In this document: one piece after another, positions 7,850-15,954 of the stretch | How the letters are laid out: each line of letters begins with the position of its first letter | How positions within the stretch are numbered: position 1 is the first letter of the stretch | Assembly: GCA_036677445.1 (NCBI GenBank) | Contig: JAVBWI010000004.1 | Span: 124,001 to 188,000, forward strand | Origin: JAVBWI01 sp036677445 | GTDB lineage: Bacteria > Bacillota > Clostridia > Christensenellales > CAG-138 | Length of the DNA stretch: 64,000 nt | Reading direction: 5' to 3' | Translations under genes and position numbers: made by a program | The notes under the pieces: model-generated | The model's database searches: none | What the model was told of the DNA's origin: nothing | What the model saw: the letters and a program-made list of their open reading frames with translations, nothing else

Positions 7850-10000
7850 TTATGCCGTCCTAAAAGCGTTCGTCGACCTTACCTTCAGCTTACCCTGCGG
7901 ATTATAGGGTCTAAAGAGCAGGTACAGGAACCCGAGCGTGAGCAGTATGCCCGCAGCGCTGCCGAATGTAAAGCCGTTGCCTGTAAAAAGCATGCCAAGC
8001 TGGTAGATGGCCAGCGCAACGATGTAAGCGAATACCGTCTGGTAGGCGATTGCGAACCAGGTCAGCTTGCCGCTGCCCATCTCCCGCCGGATAGCGCCCA
8101 TCGCCGCGAAGCAGGGCGCGCAAAGCAGATTGAACACCAGGAAAGAGAACGCAGCCAACGGCGTATACGCGGCCTGCAACCTGGCCCAATATTCAACGCC
8201 ATCCTCCGCCACCTCCGCAAACCCATAGAGTATGCCGAAGGTGCCCACAACGTTTTCCTTGGCGACAAGGCCGGTAATAGAAGCCACGGAAGCCTCCCAT
8301 TGCCCAAAGCCCAGCGGCATAAAAATCGGCGCAATGGCGCTGCCTATGGAAGCGAGCATGGAGTCGGGTGTATCGACCATTACCAGGGACCAGCTGAACG
8401 TGCTCAGGAACCAAATCACTATCGCGGAAATGAATATGATGGTGCCCGCCTTCTGCACAAAGGACTTGGCACGATCCCACATATGAATGATGACGCCCTT
8501 GAACCCCGGCACATGGTAGGATGGAAGCTCCATTACGAAGGGAGCGGGATCGCCCGCAAAGAATTTGAATTTCTTCAGTATGATGCCGGAGGTAATGATG
8601 GCCGCAATACCGATAAAGTAGGCGGCGGGAGCAACCCACGCAGCGCCGCCGAAGAGCGCGCCCGCGATGAGGGCGATCACAGGCAGCTTTGCGCCGCAGG
8701 GAATAAATGTCGTGGTGATGATGCTCATTCTGCGGTCGCTCTCATTCTCAATGGTACGCGAAGCCATAATACCCGGAATGCCGCAACCCGTGCCTATGAG
8801 AATGGGTATGAAAGACTTGCCCGAAAGGCCGAACTTACGGAAGATGCGATCCATAATGAACGCGATGCGCGCCATGTAGCCGCAGTCTTCCAGTATGGCG
8901 AGGAAGAAGAACAGCACCATCATCTGGGGCAGGAAACCGAGCACGGCGCCCACGCCGCCGATGATGCCGTCGAGTATGAGGGAAGAAAGCCAACCGGCAG
9001 TGCCAGCGGCAGCGAGCCAGCCTTCCACCGCAGGCGGGATGATTTCGCCGAACAGGCTGTCGTTTACCCACCCGGTCGCCCAATCGCCAACCGTAGATAC
9101 GGATACGTAGTACACAAGGAACATCACGACTGCAAATATGGGCAGCGCCAGTATGCGGTTGGTAACGATGCGGTCAATCTTGTCGGAAACCGTCATATTG
9201 CCCTTGTTCTTCTTCTTTTGCACGCAGGTCAACATGACCTTGCTGATATAGGCGTAGCGCTCGTTGGTAATGATGCTTTCGCTGTCGTCATCCATCTCCG
9301 TTTCACAATCCGCAATGATTTTTTCGACTTCCGCGGAGACTGCAGCGTTAAGTTTCAGCAGCTCCCCTACCTTCTCATCCCGTTCAAAAAGCTTTATGGA
9401 ATACCAGCGCAGATGCTCGTTATCCACATGGCCGCGGATGCTGTCCTCGATATGTGCAATGGCGTGCTCCACCGTACCGCCGAATGTATGTGACGGCTCC
9501 ACGCTCTTTTTTGCCTGCGCCAGCACGATGGCGCGCGCCGCGGCTTCCTTGGAGCCGATGCCCTTGAGCGCGGAGGTCTCGACGATCTCGCACCCGAGCG
9601 CCTCGCTCAGTTTTTTGATGTTGATGCTGTCGCCGTTCTTGCGCACGATATCGATCATGTTGAGTGCGATAATGACGGGCAGGCCAAGCTCTGTCAATTG
9701 TGTGGCAAGGTAAAGATTACGCTCTATATTGGAGCCGTCCACGATATTGATGATTGCGTCGGGTTTTTCGTTGATGAGGTAATTGCGGGAAACGACTTCC
9801 TCCAGCGTATAGGGCGAAAGGGAATAGATACCCGGAAGATCCTGTATGATGACATCCTTATGCCCTTTGAGTTTGCCCTCTTTCTTCTCCACGGTAACGC
9901 CCGGCCAGTTGCCGACATATTGCGAGCTGCCGGTCAGGTCGTTGAACATGGTCGTCTTGCCGGAGTTCGGGTTTCCGGCAAGTGCGATTTTAATAGACAT
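7850..10000 (-). CDS. feoB: Ferrous iron transporter FeoB
   Basis: 716 residues. The N-terminal G domain has G1 GNPNSGKT at 8-15, DLPGIYSL (G3) and NMID (G4). A helical GDI-like region follows and then the membrane domain with Gate motifs around GCGIPGIMASR and LLCAPCFAAMGAIRREMG. FeoB imports Fe(II) across the cytoplasmic membrane in a GTP-dependent manner. It lies 80 bp downstream of feoA in a five-gene operon (feoA, feoA, feoB, Cys-rich protein, DtxR regulator). The length is typical for Clostridia. Confidence 0.98.
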   Translation of the reverse strand: MSIKIALAGNPNSGKTTMFNDLTGSSQYVGNWPGVTVEKKEGKLKGHKDVIIQDLPGIYSLSPYTLEEVVSRNYLINEKPDAIINIVDGSNIERNLYLATQLTELGLPVIIALNMIDIVRKNGDSINIKKLSEALGCEIVETSALKGIGSKEAAARAIVLAQAKKSVEPSHTFGGTVEHAIAHIEDSIRGHVDNEHLRWYSIKLFERDEKVGELLKLNAAVSAEVEKIIADCETEMDDDSESIITNERYAYISKVMLTCVQKKKNKGNMTVSDKIDRIVTNRILALPIFAVVMFLVYYVSVSTVGDWATGWVNDSLFGEIIPPAVEGWLAAAGTAGWLSSLILDGIIGGVGAVLGFLPQMMVLFFFLAILEDCGYMARIAFIMDRIFRKFGLSGKSFIPILIGTGCGIPGIMASRTIENESDRRMSIITTTFIPCGAKLPVIALIAGALFGGAAWVAPAAYFIGIAAIITSGIILKKFKFFAGDPAPFVMELPSYHVPGFKGVIIHMWDRAKSFVQKAGTIIFISAIVIWFLSTFSWSLVMVDTPDSMLASIGSAIAPIFMPLGFGQWEASVASITGLVAKENVVGTFGILYGFAEVAEDGVEYWARLQAAYTPLAAFSFLVFNLLCAPCFAAMGAIRREMGSGKLTWFAIAYQTVFAYIVALAIYQLGMLFTGNGFTFGSAAGILLTLGFLYLLFRPYNPQGKLKVRSTNAFRTA

Positions 10001-10080
10001 ACTTCATGCACCTCCTGTACGAATCGACGTTAGAGACTTCTAACTCAGTATCCTAAAATATGCAGCCTTGCAGGCTGCCG

Positions 10081-10302
10081 TCAATTGATCTCTATCATTT
10101 CCGCATCCGCTTTGCGGATGGACAGTTCATAACTCCTGACGTTGACTTCAATAGGGTCCCCAAGCGGCGCTACTTTGCGGATAAAAATCTCCACACCCTT
10201 GGTGATGCCCATGTCCATAATCCTGCGCTTGACTGCGCCTTCCCCGTGCAGCTTGACGACTTTTACGGTTTCACCCAGCTTGGCATTCCGAAGCGTTCTC
10301 AC
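10081..10302 (-). CDS. feoA: FeoA family protein (second copy in operon)
   Basis: 73 residues, a single SH3-like FeoA domain: LRNAKLGETVKVVKLHGEGAVKRRIMDMGITKGVEIFIRKVAPLGDPIEV. The RRIMDMGITKG and PLGDPIEV segments are family landmarks. FeoA acts with FeoB in the cytoplasm, probably on its G domain. It starts 12 bp after the stop of the first feoA and is followed by feoB. Confidence 0.95.
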   Translation of the reverse strand: MRTLRNAKLGETVKVVKLHGEGAVKRRIMDMGITKGVEIFIRKVAPLGDPIEVNVRSYELSIRKADAEMIEIN

Positions 10303-10314
10303 GTCGCTATCCTC

Positions 10315-10530
10315 CTACACCATAATTCTATTCGCCATGCTCTTATCCAGAGCGATTCGCGTATCCTTCACGTTCAAAATCATATTGCCGCCCACAATTT
10401 TGGAAACCACTGTAACGCAGCCGCCTACGACAAAGCCCATGCTCGCCAGGTGCTGCCTGATCTCATCCTTTCCGGTGATCTTTTTGATATAGCCCGTTTC
10501 ACCTGCCTGCGCCATTGTAAGGGGCATCAT
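10315..10530 (-). CDS. feoA: FeoA family protein (first copy in operon)
   Basis: 71 residues, an SH3-like FeoA domain with LTMAQAGETGYIKKITGKDEIRQHLASMGFVVGG. It differs markedly from the second copy, so two non-redundant FeoA proteins are encoded. The ATG at 10530 is preceded by GGGAGGAG; a second ATG follows immediately, and the open frame runs 15 codons further upstream. It is the first gene of the operon, about 120 bp from the predicted -10. Confidence 0.92.
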   Translation of the reverse strand: MMPLTMAQAGETGYIKKITGKDEIRQHLASMGFVVGGCVTVVSKIVGGNMILNVKDTRIALDKSMANRIMV

Positions 10531-10583
10531 CCTCACTCCTCCCTGAAGACATTGCAGCTCTGGATCATTTGCCATCCGATTAA

Positions 10584-10601
10584 GGTTAGATTATACTAAC
10601 C
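10584..10601 (-). promoter_or_regulatory. DtxR-type operator, proximal
   Basis: GGTTAGATTATACTAACC: 6-bp perfect arms GGTTAG/CTAACC with a 6-bp centre. The arms match the half-sites of known DtxR/IdeR boxes. It lies in the leader between the predicted transcription start and feoA. Confidence 0.65.
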
Positions 10602-10618
10602 ATGGTGCCCAAGAGATT

Positions 10619-10636
10619 GGTTAGTATTAACTAACC
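10619..10636 (-). promoter_or_regulatory. DtxR-type operator, overlapping the start region
   Basis: GGTTAGTATTAACTAACC: 7-bp perfect arms around ATTA. It lies 15-32 bp downstream of the -10, so bound repressor would block initiation or early elongation. Confidence 0.7.
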
Positions 10637-10650
10637 CATTTTCGAATAAA

Positions 10651-10679
10651 AGTTTACCATTCCACTATACTATTGTCAA
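10651..10679 (-). promoter_or_regulatory. feo promoter: Promoter of the feo operon
   Basis: Minus strand: TTGACA (10674-10679), 17-bp spacer, TAAACT (10651-10656). The -35 is perfect, the -10 matches four of six bases, and the promoter is flanked by DtxR-like palindromes on both sides. Confidence 0.75.
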
Positions 10680-10708
10680 TATCATAATAGGAATAACTTT
10701 TCCATATA

Positions 10709-10724
10709 GTTAGCTTCTGCTAAC
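10709..10724 (-). promoter_or_regulatory. Third DtxR-like palindrome, upstream of -35
   Basis: GTTAGCTTCTGCTAAC: perfect arms GTTAGC/GCTAAC with a 4-bp centre. It lies 30 bp upstream of the -35 and shares the TTAG/CTAA core of the two downstream sites. Confidence 0.55.
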
Positions 10725-10740
10725 AAGGCCCAAGAAAATC

Positions 10741-10790
10741 CGGTTAGTGAAACCCCGTGCTTGAGCACGGGGATTGCGGGAGTCTAAAAT
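10741..10790. repeat. Solo hairpin resembling an IS200/IS605 element end
   Basis: CCCCGTGC (10753-10760), TTGA, GCACGGGG (10765-10772), in the context GTGAAA-hairpin-ATTGCGGGAGTC. A CCCCGTGC-GCACGGGG stem preceded by GAAA and followed by G-rich sequence is the look of the right end (omega-RNA 3' part) of IS605-family elements. No tnpA or tnpB frame is nearby. It could equally be a terminator-like stem after thrB or feo-linked structure, though no T-run follows. Confidence 0.4.
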
Positions 10791-10815
10791 AGCATTTCAT
10801 TGGCAATGGAAGATT

Positions 10816-11706
10816 TTAGCCGATACGATACCCATGCGAGTCGATATGCAGCAACCGCGCCTGCCAGCCGCAATCGAGCGCATCCAACGCGGGCTGAACG
10901 GCTTTGAGGAAGCCTTCCTCATGATCTAAAAATGCGATCATGGTCGGGCCTGCGCCGGACAGGCATACCGCCAAAGCCCCCTGCGCGGAAGCGATGCGTA
11001 CGATATCGTCATAGCCCGGCACCAGCGATTTGCGGTATGGCTGATGAATCCTGTCCTGCATTGCAAAACGCAGCATGGAAAGATCGCCGCAGGCAAGCGC
11101 CGCCGTCAGAAGCGACGCACGGGAGAGGTTGAACACCGCATCCTCCATGGGTACCGTTTTGGGCAGTGCCGCGCGCGCCTTGCGCGTGGAAAGCGAAAAC
11201 GGCGGTATGAACACCACGCAGCGCAGCGCATCCGGCGCGTCGATGCGCATATAGCGCACATGCTCCCCATCCATGACGCCAACCGTAAACCCGCCTAAGA
11301 GCGCGGGCAATATATTGTCAGGGTGCCCTTCTTCGGCAGCGCAGGCATCCAGCATATCCTGCACGGACATGGTTTCGCCCATATAAGTGTTGGCCATCAC
11401 CACACCGCCCACCACGCACGCGGCGGAGCTGCCCATGCCGCGCATGGCGGGGATATCGTTCACCTGCGAAAAATGTACGCCGGGCGGCTCTATGCCGTAC
11501 TTTTTAAGCGCATTACAAAATACGCGGTAGATCAGGTTTCGATCGTCCGCCGGAATGCGCCCGCAATCCTGCACCTCCAGATCGATTTTCAGGCCTTCGG
11601 GCATAAATTCAAATGCGATTGTATTATGGCAGCTTAGCGCCACACCCAGGCAATCAAAACCGGGGCCGAGGTTGGCGCTGGTAGCCGGAATCGATATGGT
11701 ACGCAT
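10816..11706 (-). CDS. thrB: Homoserine kinase
   Basis: 296 residues, GHMP kinase family. The N-terminal PATSANLGPGFDCLGVAL and the ATP-binding loop MRGMGSSAACVVGGVV (about residues 88-103) are diagnostic, as is the C-terminal VCLSGAGPTMIAF. It phosphorylates L-homoserine for threonine synthesis. The ATG at 11706 was chosen because homology begins at MRTISIPATSANLG and GAAGG lies 7 bp upstream. No thrC or hom is adjacent, so the threonine pathway is dispersed. An 18-bp palindrome lies about 40 bp upstream. Confidence 0.96.
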   Translation of the reverse strand: MRTISIPATSANLGPGFDCLGVALSCHNTIAFEFMPEGLKIDLEVQDCGRIPADDRNLIYRVFCNALKKYGIEPPGVHFSQVNDIPAMRGMGSSAACVVGGVVMANTYMGETMSVQDMLDACAAEEGHPDNILPALLGGFTVGVMDGEHVRYMRIDAPDALRCVVFIPPFSLSTRKARAALPKTVPMEDAVFNLSRASLLTAALACGDLSMLRFAMQDRIHQPYRKSLVPGYDDIVRIASAQGALAVCLSGAGPTMIAFLDHEEGFLKAVQPALDALDCGWQARLLHIDSHGYRIG

Positions 11707-11746
11707 CCAGGTACCTTCCTTCTTAAACACTCACAGCAAATTTCAT

Positions 11747-11764
11747 GCGTCGGTATACCGACGC
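11747..11764 (-). promoter_or_regulatory. Perfect 18-bp palindrome upstream of thrB
   Basis: GCGTCGGTATACCGACGC is fully self-complementary. CATG/CATG outer arms extend it with a 3-nt offset. It may be an operator for a dimeric regulator or part of a thrB leader structure; no T-run supports termination. Confidence 0.4.
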
Positions 11765-11871
11765 AGCATGAAGAATGATATCCAAGCCCAATGAAATTAC
11801 GCGCTTATGCATTTGCGCTTCAGGCGAAAACTCTGCGTCAAATCTATTTTTTAAAATAAAAATATGAAAAG

Positions 11872-11898
11872 AAAGGGGCTTCCGGGGAAGCCCCTTTT
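11872..11898 (-). terminator. Rho-independent terminator of the EF-G-like gene
   Basis: On the minus strand, AAAAGGGGCTT pairs with AAGCCCCTTT and is followed by CTTTTCATATTTTTATTTT. It begins about 10 bp after the stop codon. Confidence 0.85.
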
Positions 11899-11907
11899 GA
11901 TGCGACA

Positions 11908-13980
11908 TTATTCGTCCTCTTCTTCTTCCTTCTTGGCCTGCTCGATAATCTTCTGTGCGATGTTGCCAGGCACATCTTCGTAGCGGACAAATTCCATTTT
12001 AAAGGAGCCGCGCGCCTGTGTCATAGCGCGAAGATCCGTCGCGTACTTGAACACCTCCGCCAAAGGCGCCTCGGCCACGACCTCCTGGCCGCCTTCGGCA
12101 GGGTTCATGCCAATGACGCGGCCGCGGCGGCGGTTCATATCGCCGATAACGTCGCCCATATATTCATCGGGCACCAGCACATCCACACGATAGATGGGCT
12201 CGATGAGCGCGGGGCCGGCCTTTGCGCAGGCCGCCTTGTAGGCAAGGCGCGCCGCGGATTTGAAGGCAACTTCCTTGGAATCGACGGGGTGATATTTGCC
12301 GTCGTACAGCGTCGCCTTAACGCCGACCATCGGATAACCCGCCAGCACGCCGCGTTGCAACGCTTCGCGCGTACCTTTTTCTACCGCCGGAATGTACTCT
12401 CTGGGTACCACGCCGCCAACGATGGCGTTGACAAACTCAAAATCGCCCTCGGCAAGCGGCTCAAAACGCATCTGTACCACGCCGAACTGACCCGAACCGC
12501 CCGTCTGCTTCTTATGCTTGCCTTCCGCCTCGGCAGTGCCGCGGATGGTCTCACGATATGGCACGCGGGGTTCGACCAACTGTGCCTCGACATTGAATTT
12601 GTTCCTGAGCTTGGCGCAGATGACGTCCAGGTGCATTTCGCCCAGTCCGCTGATGAGCACGTCGCCCGTCTCGGCGTTCTTTTCGAGCGACATGGTGGGA
12701 TCCTCTTCCTTGAGGCGGTTGAGGCCGGATATGATCTTATCCTCCTCACCCTGCTTCTTGGCGGTGACCGCCAAGCTGATGCAGGGCTGCGGGAACTCGA
12801 TGGCCTCGAATATCACGGGAGCGGCGGCGTCGCACAGTGAATCGCCGGTGTTGGTAAATTGCAGCTTCGCCATCGCGCCGATATCGCCCGCATGCAGGCG
12901 GTCGACGTTGATGAGCTTCTTGCCGCGCATAATATAAACAGCGCCCGGCTTTTCGGATTTTTCCGCATTGGGGTTATAGGCGGCAATATCCGCGGATATC
13001 GTTCCGGAATACACCTTCAGTATGGAAATCTTACCAACGAAGGGGTCGGCCACAGTCTTGATAACCTGTGCGGCCAGTTTGCCGTCGGCCTTAATTTCTG
13101 CATCCGCGCCGCTCTTGGCGTTCTTTGCCTTGCGCGGTTTGACCTGATCGGCAGTGGGCATATAGTGCAGAAGGTTATCCATCAGCGTACGCACGCCGAT
13201 ATTGGGCTGCGCCGCACAGCAGCAGACCGGGGTCACGATGCCCTCGCGCACGCCCGCGCACAGGCCGGCCACGATTTCTTCCTGGGAAAGCTCGGCGCCT
13301 TCGAAATATTTTTCCATCAGCGTTTCATCGCTCTCGGCCGCAGCCTCGATCAACGCTTCGCGCAATGATTCCGCATCGCCGGAAAGCGCGGCGGGAACAG
13401 CAATTTCCTTATCACCCTTTGCGTCGAACAGCTTGGCCTTCATGGTTACGATATCCACATAGCCCTTAAATGCGCCGCCTTCCACGATGGGCAGTTGAAT
13501 AGCGACCGCGCTGGGACCGAATTTATCCTTAATGGCGTCGTACACCTTCATAAAGTTGGCGTTTTCACGATCCATCTGGTTGACGACCATCATGCGCGCC
13601 TTGTTGGCTTTTTTGCACATCTCCATGGCCTTTTCCACGCCGACTACAGGGCCGGAAACAGCACCCACTACGATCAAGGCCGAATCCGCAAGCGTCATGC
13701 TCTCAACGACTTCACCATAGAAGTCGAAATAACCGGGCGCATCGATCACATTGACCTTGGTACCATCCCATTCGAAGGGTGCAACTGCTGCACCAATGGA
13801 GATGGAGCGGCGGGTCTCTTCGGGATCATAGTCCGTTGTGGTGGAGCCATCCTCCACGCGGCCCATACGGTCGAGCAGTCCGGCATTGAAGAGCATAGCC
13901 TCGGTCAGCGTGGTTTTACCTTCGCCGCCATGCCCGAAAATGCCGATGTTGCGGATCTTGTTCGCAGTGTACTCTTTCAT
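11908..13980 (-). CDS. fusA: Elongation factor G-like GTPase (EF-G paralogue)
   Basis: 690 residues with the five-domain EF-G layout. G1 is GHGGEGKT at 16-23, where canonical EF-G has GHIDAGKT; G3 is DAPG at 80-83; G4 is NQMD at 134-137, where NKxD is usual. Domain IV landmarks include GGSGQFGVV. These differences place it in the EF-G2/FusA-like paralogue group rather than the main translocase, which in most genomes sits with rpsL-rpsG-tuf, absent here. Its function may be translocation, recycling or another ribosome task. It is monocistronic with its own terminator. Confidence 0.88.
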   Translation of the reverse strand: MKEYTANKIRNIGIFGHGGEGKTTLTEAMLFNAGLLDRMGRVEDGSTTTDYDPEETRRSISIGAAVAPFEWDGTKVNVIDAPGYFDFYGEVVESMTLADSALIVVGAVSGPVVGVEKAMEMCKKANKARMMVVNQMDRENANFMKVYDAIKDKFGPSAVAIQLPIVEGGAFKGYVDIVTMKAKLFDAKGDKEIAVPAALSGDAESLREALIEAAAESDETLMEKYFEGAELSQEEIVAGLCAGVREGIVTPVCCCAAQPNIGVRTLMDNLLHYMPTADQVKPRKAKNAKSGADAEIKADGKLAAQVIKTVADPFVGKISILKVYSGTISADIAAYNPNAEKSEKPGAVYIMRGKKLINVDRLHAGDIGAMAKLQFTNTGDSLCDAAAPVIFEAIEFPQPCISLAVTAKKQGEEDKIISGLNRLKEEDPTMSLEKNAETGDVLISGLGEMHLDVICAKLRNKFNVEAQLVEPRVPYRETIRGTAEAEGKHKKQTGGSGQFGVVQMRFEPLAEGDFEFVNAIVGGVVPREYIPAVEKGTREALQRGVLAGYPMVGVKATLYDGKYHPVDSKEVAFKSAARLAYKAACAKAGPALIEPIYRVDVLVPDEYMGDVIGDMNRRRGRVIGMNPAEGGQEVVAEAPLAEVFKYATDLRAMTQARGSFKMEFVRYEDVPGNIAQKIIEQAKKEEEEDE

Positions 13981-14339
13981 GCGTGCTGTCCCCCTGTAAA
14001 TTAGGTTGTAGTATACTTCCTGACGAAAAAACGCCCAGCCGGGAACATTTCATAAAGCGCATGTTGATGTGTCTTCATGAAAGGCATTCCTTAGGCATGC
14101 GCGCCCATTTTCTATACTATTGTATCAGCGAAGCGCGGCTTTGTAAACCGTTTTTACAGGCGGGCAAGCGCTAAGGACACGGCGGATTTTTCTTTCCCGG
14201 TATTTTGTATTTGCATGCCTCGGACCGATATGCGATAATAAACGAAATGTGAACGAAGTCAAGCTATTGTTTACCTGGATGCAAGCGCATAAATGCAATA
14301 GAATATCCGAGTTTACCAACCGGATGATGGAGGAAACCC
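13981..14339. other. Divergent intergenic region, EF-G-like gene and small membrane-protein gene
   Basis: 359 bp. A -10-like TATACT (14010-14015, minus strand) precedes the EF-G-like gene, and a GGGGG ribosome-binding site is visible, but no convincing -35. For the rightward gene, GATGGAGG precedes the ATG. I see no ORF, tRNA or strong repeat here. Confidence 0.5.
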
Positions 14340-14792
14340 ATGTTCAAAAAACGAGAGCAGGAACCGCAGGCCCCCAAGCTGCAGGGTGAGGATTTTGATG
14401 TTTTCCCGGACTTAGGTGACCGCAAAAAGCCTGCGGCCGTCGAAGAAGAGCCCATTGATGATACGCCCCTCGAGCCTACGGAATTTGAGAAAAAGATCGC
14501 GGCCATACCCGAGGAGAAATGGAAGAAGTATCAGATCATCGGCGGCATACTGCTGGGCATACTCAGCGGTTTGAGCATCGCCGTGTTGGGCAGGACGGAA
14601 ACGTTCGGAAACATCAGCCTGATCGTTGCCGCTGTGCTCGCGCTTATCATCCCAAATATGTTTGAAAAAAAGTCCGGGCGCAAAATGCCGACGATGCGCA
14701 TTGCGCTGATACTTTCGCTCGCCATCTGCCTTGGCCTGTATATGTTTTACGGGTTTGTATTGAACCCCGGTTTCTTTAAAACCCCAGCTTAA
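14340..14792 (+). CDS. Small membrane protein of unknown function
   Basis: 150 residues. The first 55-60 are charged and acidic, with a Pro/Glu-rich stretch, and are probably cytoplasmic. Three hydrophobic helices follow: IIGGILLGILSGLSIAVLG (about 64-82), ISLIVAAVLALIIPNMF (about 89-105) and IALILSLAICLGLYMFYGF (about 117-135). No family was recognised and there are no catalytic motifs. The start has GGAGG 8 bp upstream. It is monocistronic; a 25-bp tandem repeat and a stem-loop follow. Confidence 0.7.
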   Translation: MFKKREQEPQAPKLQGEDFDVFPDLGDRKKPAAVEEEPIDDTPLEPTEFEKKIAAIPEEKWKKYQIIGGILLGILSGLSIAVLGRTETFGNISLIVAAVLALIIPNMFEKKSGRKMPTMRIALILSLAICLGLYMFYGFVLNPGFFKTPA

Positions 14793-14812
14793 TTCGAAAA
14801 AGTGGTTTACAC

Positions 14813-14862
14813 TAATTAGGATGAAGAACGATGCTCTTAATTAGGATGAAGAACGATGCTCT
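14813..14862. repeat. Two perfect tandem copies of a 25-bp unit
   Basis: Unit 14813-14837 (starting TAATTAGGATGAAGAACG) is repeated exactly at 14838-14862; the following TAATGCT suggests a third, decayed start. It lies between convergent genes. Confidence 0.9.
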
Positions 14863-14871
14863 TAATGCTGA

Positions 14872-14893
14872 CAGGGACGCTGACGCGTCCCTG
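14872..14893. terminator. Stem-loop between convergent genes
   Basis: CAGGGACGC (14872-14880), TGAC, GCGTCCCTG (14885-14893), followed on the plus strand by CTTTC. It probably terminates the small membrane-protein transcript and possibly the opposing one. Confidence 0.55.
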
Positions 14894-14921
14894 CTTTCAT
14901 GTTCGTTTTCAATATTATGAA

Positions 14922-15599
14922 TTAGTCGTCCCATTGGCTGCGGTACTTTTCCATCAGACCGCGCAGCAAAGTGGCCTGTGCTGGAGGCGTATAGGTGATG
15001 GCGTTGGCCCCCGCTTCGATCGTAAGCGCGATGCTGTCCACCGTGACGCCGCCCGTTGCGATGATGGGCACGTACGGGTATTCCTTGCGGATCTGCCGCA
15101 CGATGGCCGCGGTGTTTGGCCCGCCGGAAACGTTGAAAATATCCGTACCGGCATCCAGCCGGGCCTTGATATCCGTGTGCTCCGAGATGACCGTGACCAC
15201 AACCGGAATATCGATGACGCGCTTTAAACCTTCTATCGTTTCATTGGGAGTGGGGGCGTTGACCACCACTCCCATTGCGCCCTGAAACTCCGCATCCTGC
15301 GCAATATTGAGCGTACGTTTGCCGCCGGTAATTCCGCCGCCCACGCCGCAGAATACGGGTACGTCAGCGACCGTCATAATGGCGTGCGTGATTGCCGGCT
15401 GCGGCGTGAAGGGATAAACCGCTATGATGGCATTGGCATTGATATTTTTAATGACTGCGACATCGGTTGTAAAAGCCAGAGATTTGATCAGCTTGCCGAA
15501 TATGCTGATACCCGTGGCCTGCTTGATAATCTCCGGAACTTTGATCATGTGGCTGCGCAGTGTGCCTTCGAGTTCGGGTACATAGCGATGATCTTCCAT
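14922..15599 (-). CDS. TIM-barrel protein of unknown function (phosphate-binding barrel type)
   Basis: 225 residues. The sequence has alternating strand/helix segments and a C-terminal phosphate-binding pair, PIIATGGVTVDSI and AGANAITYTPP, as in ThiE/NanE/KDPG-aldolase-like barrels. Other conserved-looking stretches are SLAFTTDVAVIKNINANAI, VPVFCGVGGGITGGKR and VVVNAPTPNETI. Similar proteins are often named only hydrolase without biochemical support, and I assign no reaction. The start ATG follows GGAAGGAGCGG. It is monocistronic and is followed by a stem-loop. Confidence 0.7.
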   Translation of the reverse strand: MEDHRYVPELEGTLRSHMIKVPEIIKQATGISIFGKLIKSLAFTTDVAVIKNINANAIIAVYPFTPQPAITHAIMTVADVPVFCGVGGGITGGKRTLNIAQDAEFQGAMGVVVNAPTPNETIEGLKRVIDIPVVVTVISEHTDIKARLDAGTDIFNVSGGPNTAAIVRQIRKEYPYVPIIATGGVTVDSIALTIEAGANAITYTPPAQATLLRGLMEKYRSQWDD

Positions 15600-15903
15600 G
15601 ATACCGCTCCTTCCTTCGTCCGTTTATGCCCGGTGCTTGCCTGCCATAAGCAAACACACCGGTTTTTGTTGATATACCCAATCAAGCATATCATTTGGGG
15701 TACAGACAGGGTGATACCATTATTCTTGCTCTCCCCCGCTGTTTCCTGCATCAAATTGCGGCTTTTTTGTAAAATCTGTTTGCCGCATCCGCTCTGCGCC
15801 ATTCAAGGTAGAATTCTTCCCCGCATATTCAGAAACTATCGGCTGCGGCGCTCTTTCATTACAGCTGCCGCCTTGCATTTTCAGCTTTTCTATGTAACAG
15901 GAA
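15600..15903. other. Intergenic region upstream of the TIM-barrel gene
   Basis: With the KamA terminator region this gap is 355 bp. An imperfect stem, CCGGTGCTTGC near 15631 with GCAAACACACCGG near 15650, is followed on the plus strand by GGTTTTTGTT; no rightward gene precedes it. No ORF or clear promoter was identified. Confidence 0.4.
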
Positions 15904-15927
15904 GACCCGCGGCGCCAACCGCGGGTC
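15904..15927 (-). terminator. Stem-loop after the aminomutase gene
   Basis: GACCCGCGG (15904-15912) pairs with CCGCGGGTC (15919-15927) across a 6-nt loop. On the minus strand TTCCTGTT follows, so it is a probable terminator of the ligase-aminomutase operon. Confidence 0.65.
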
Positions 15928-15954
15928 AGATTCCGAAAAATCTATCCACTATAT

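Noticed and set aside
7835..9493. 552-codon open frame on the plus strand
   Set aside because: It lies wholly antisense to feoB, has no recognisable domain and a charge-rich low-complexity look; it is a by-product of GC-rich codon use.
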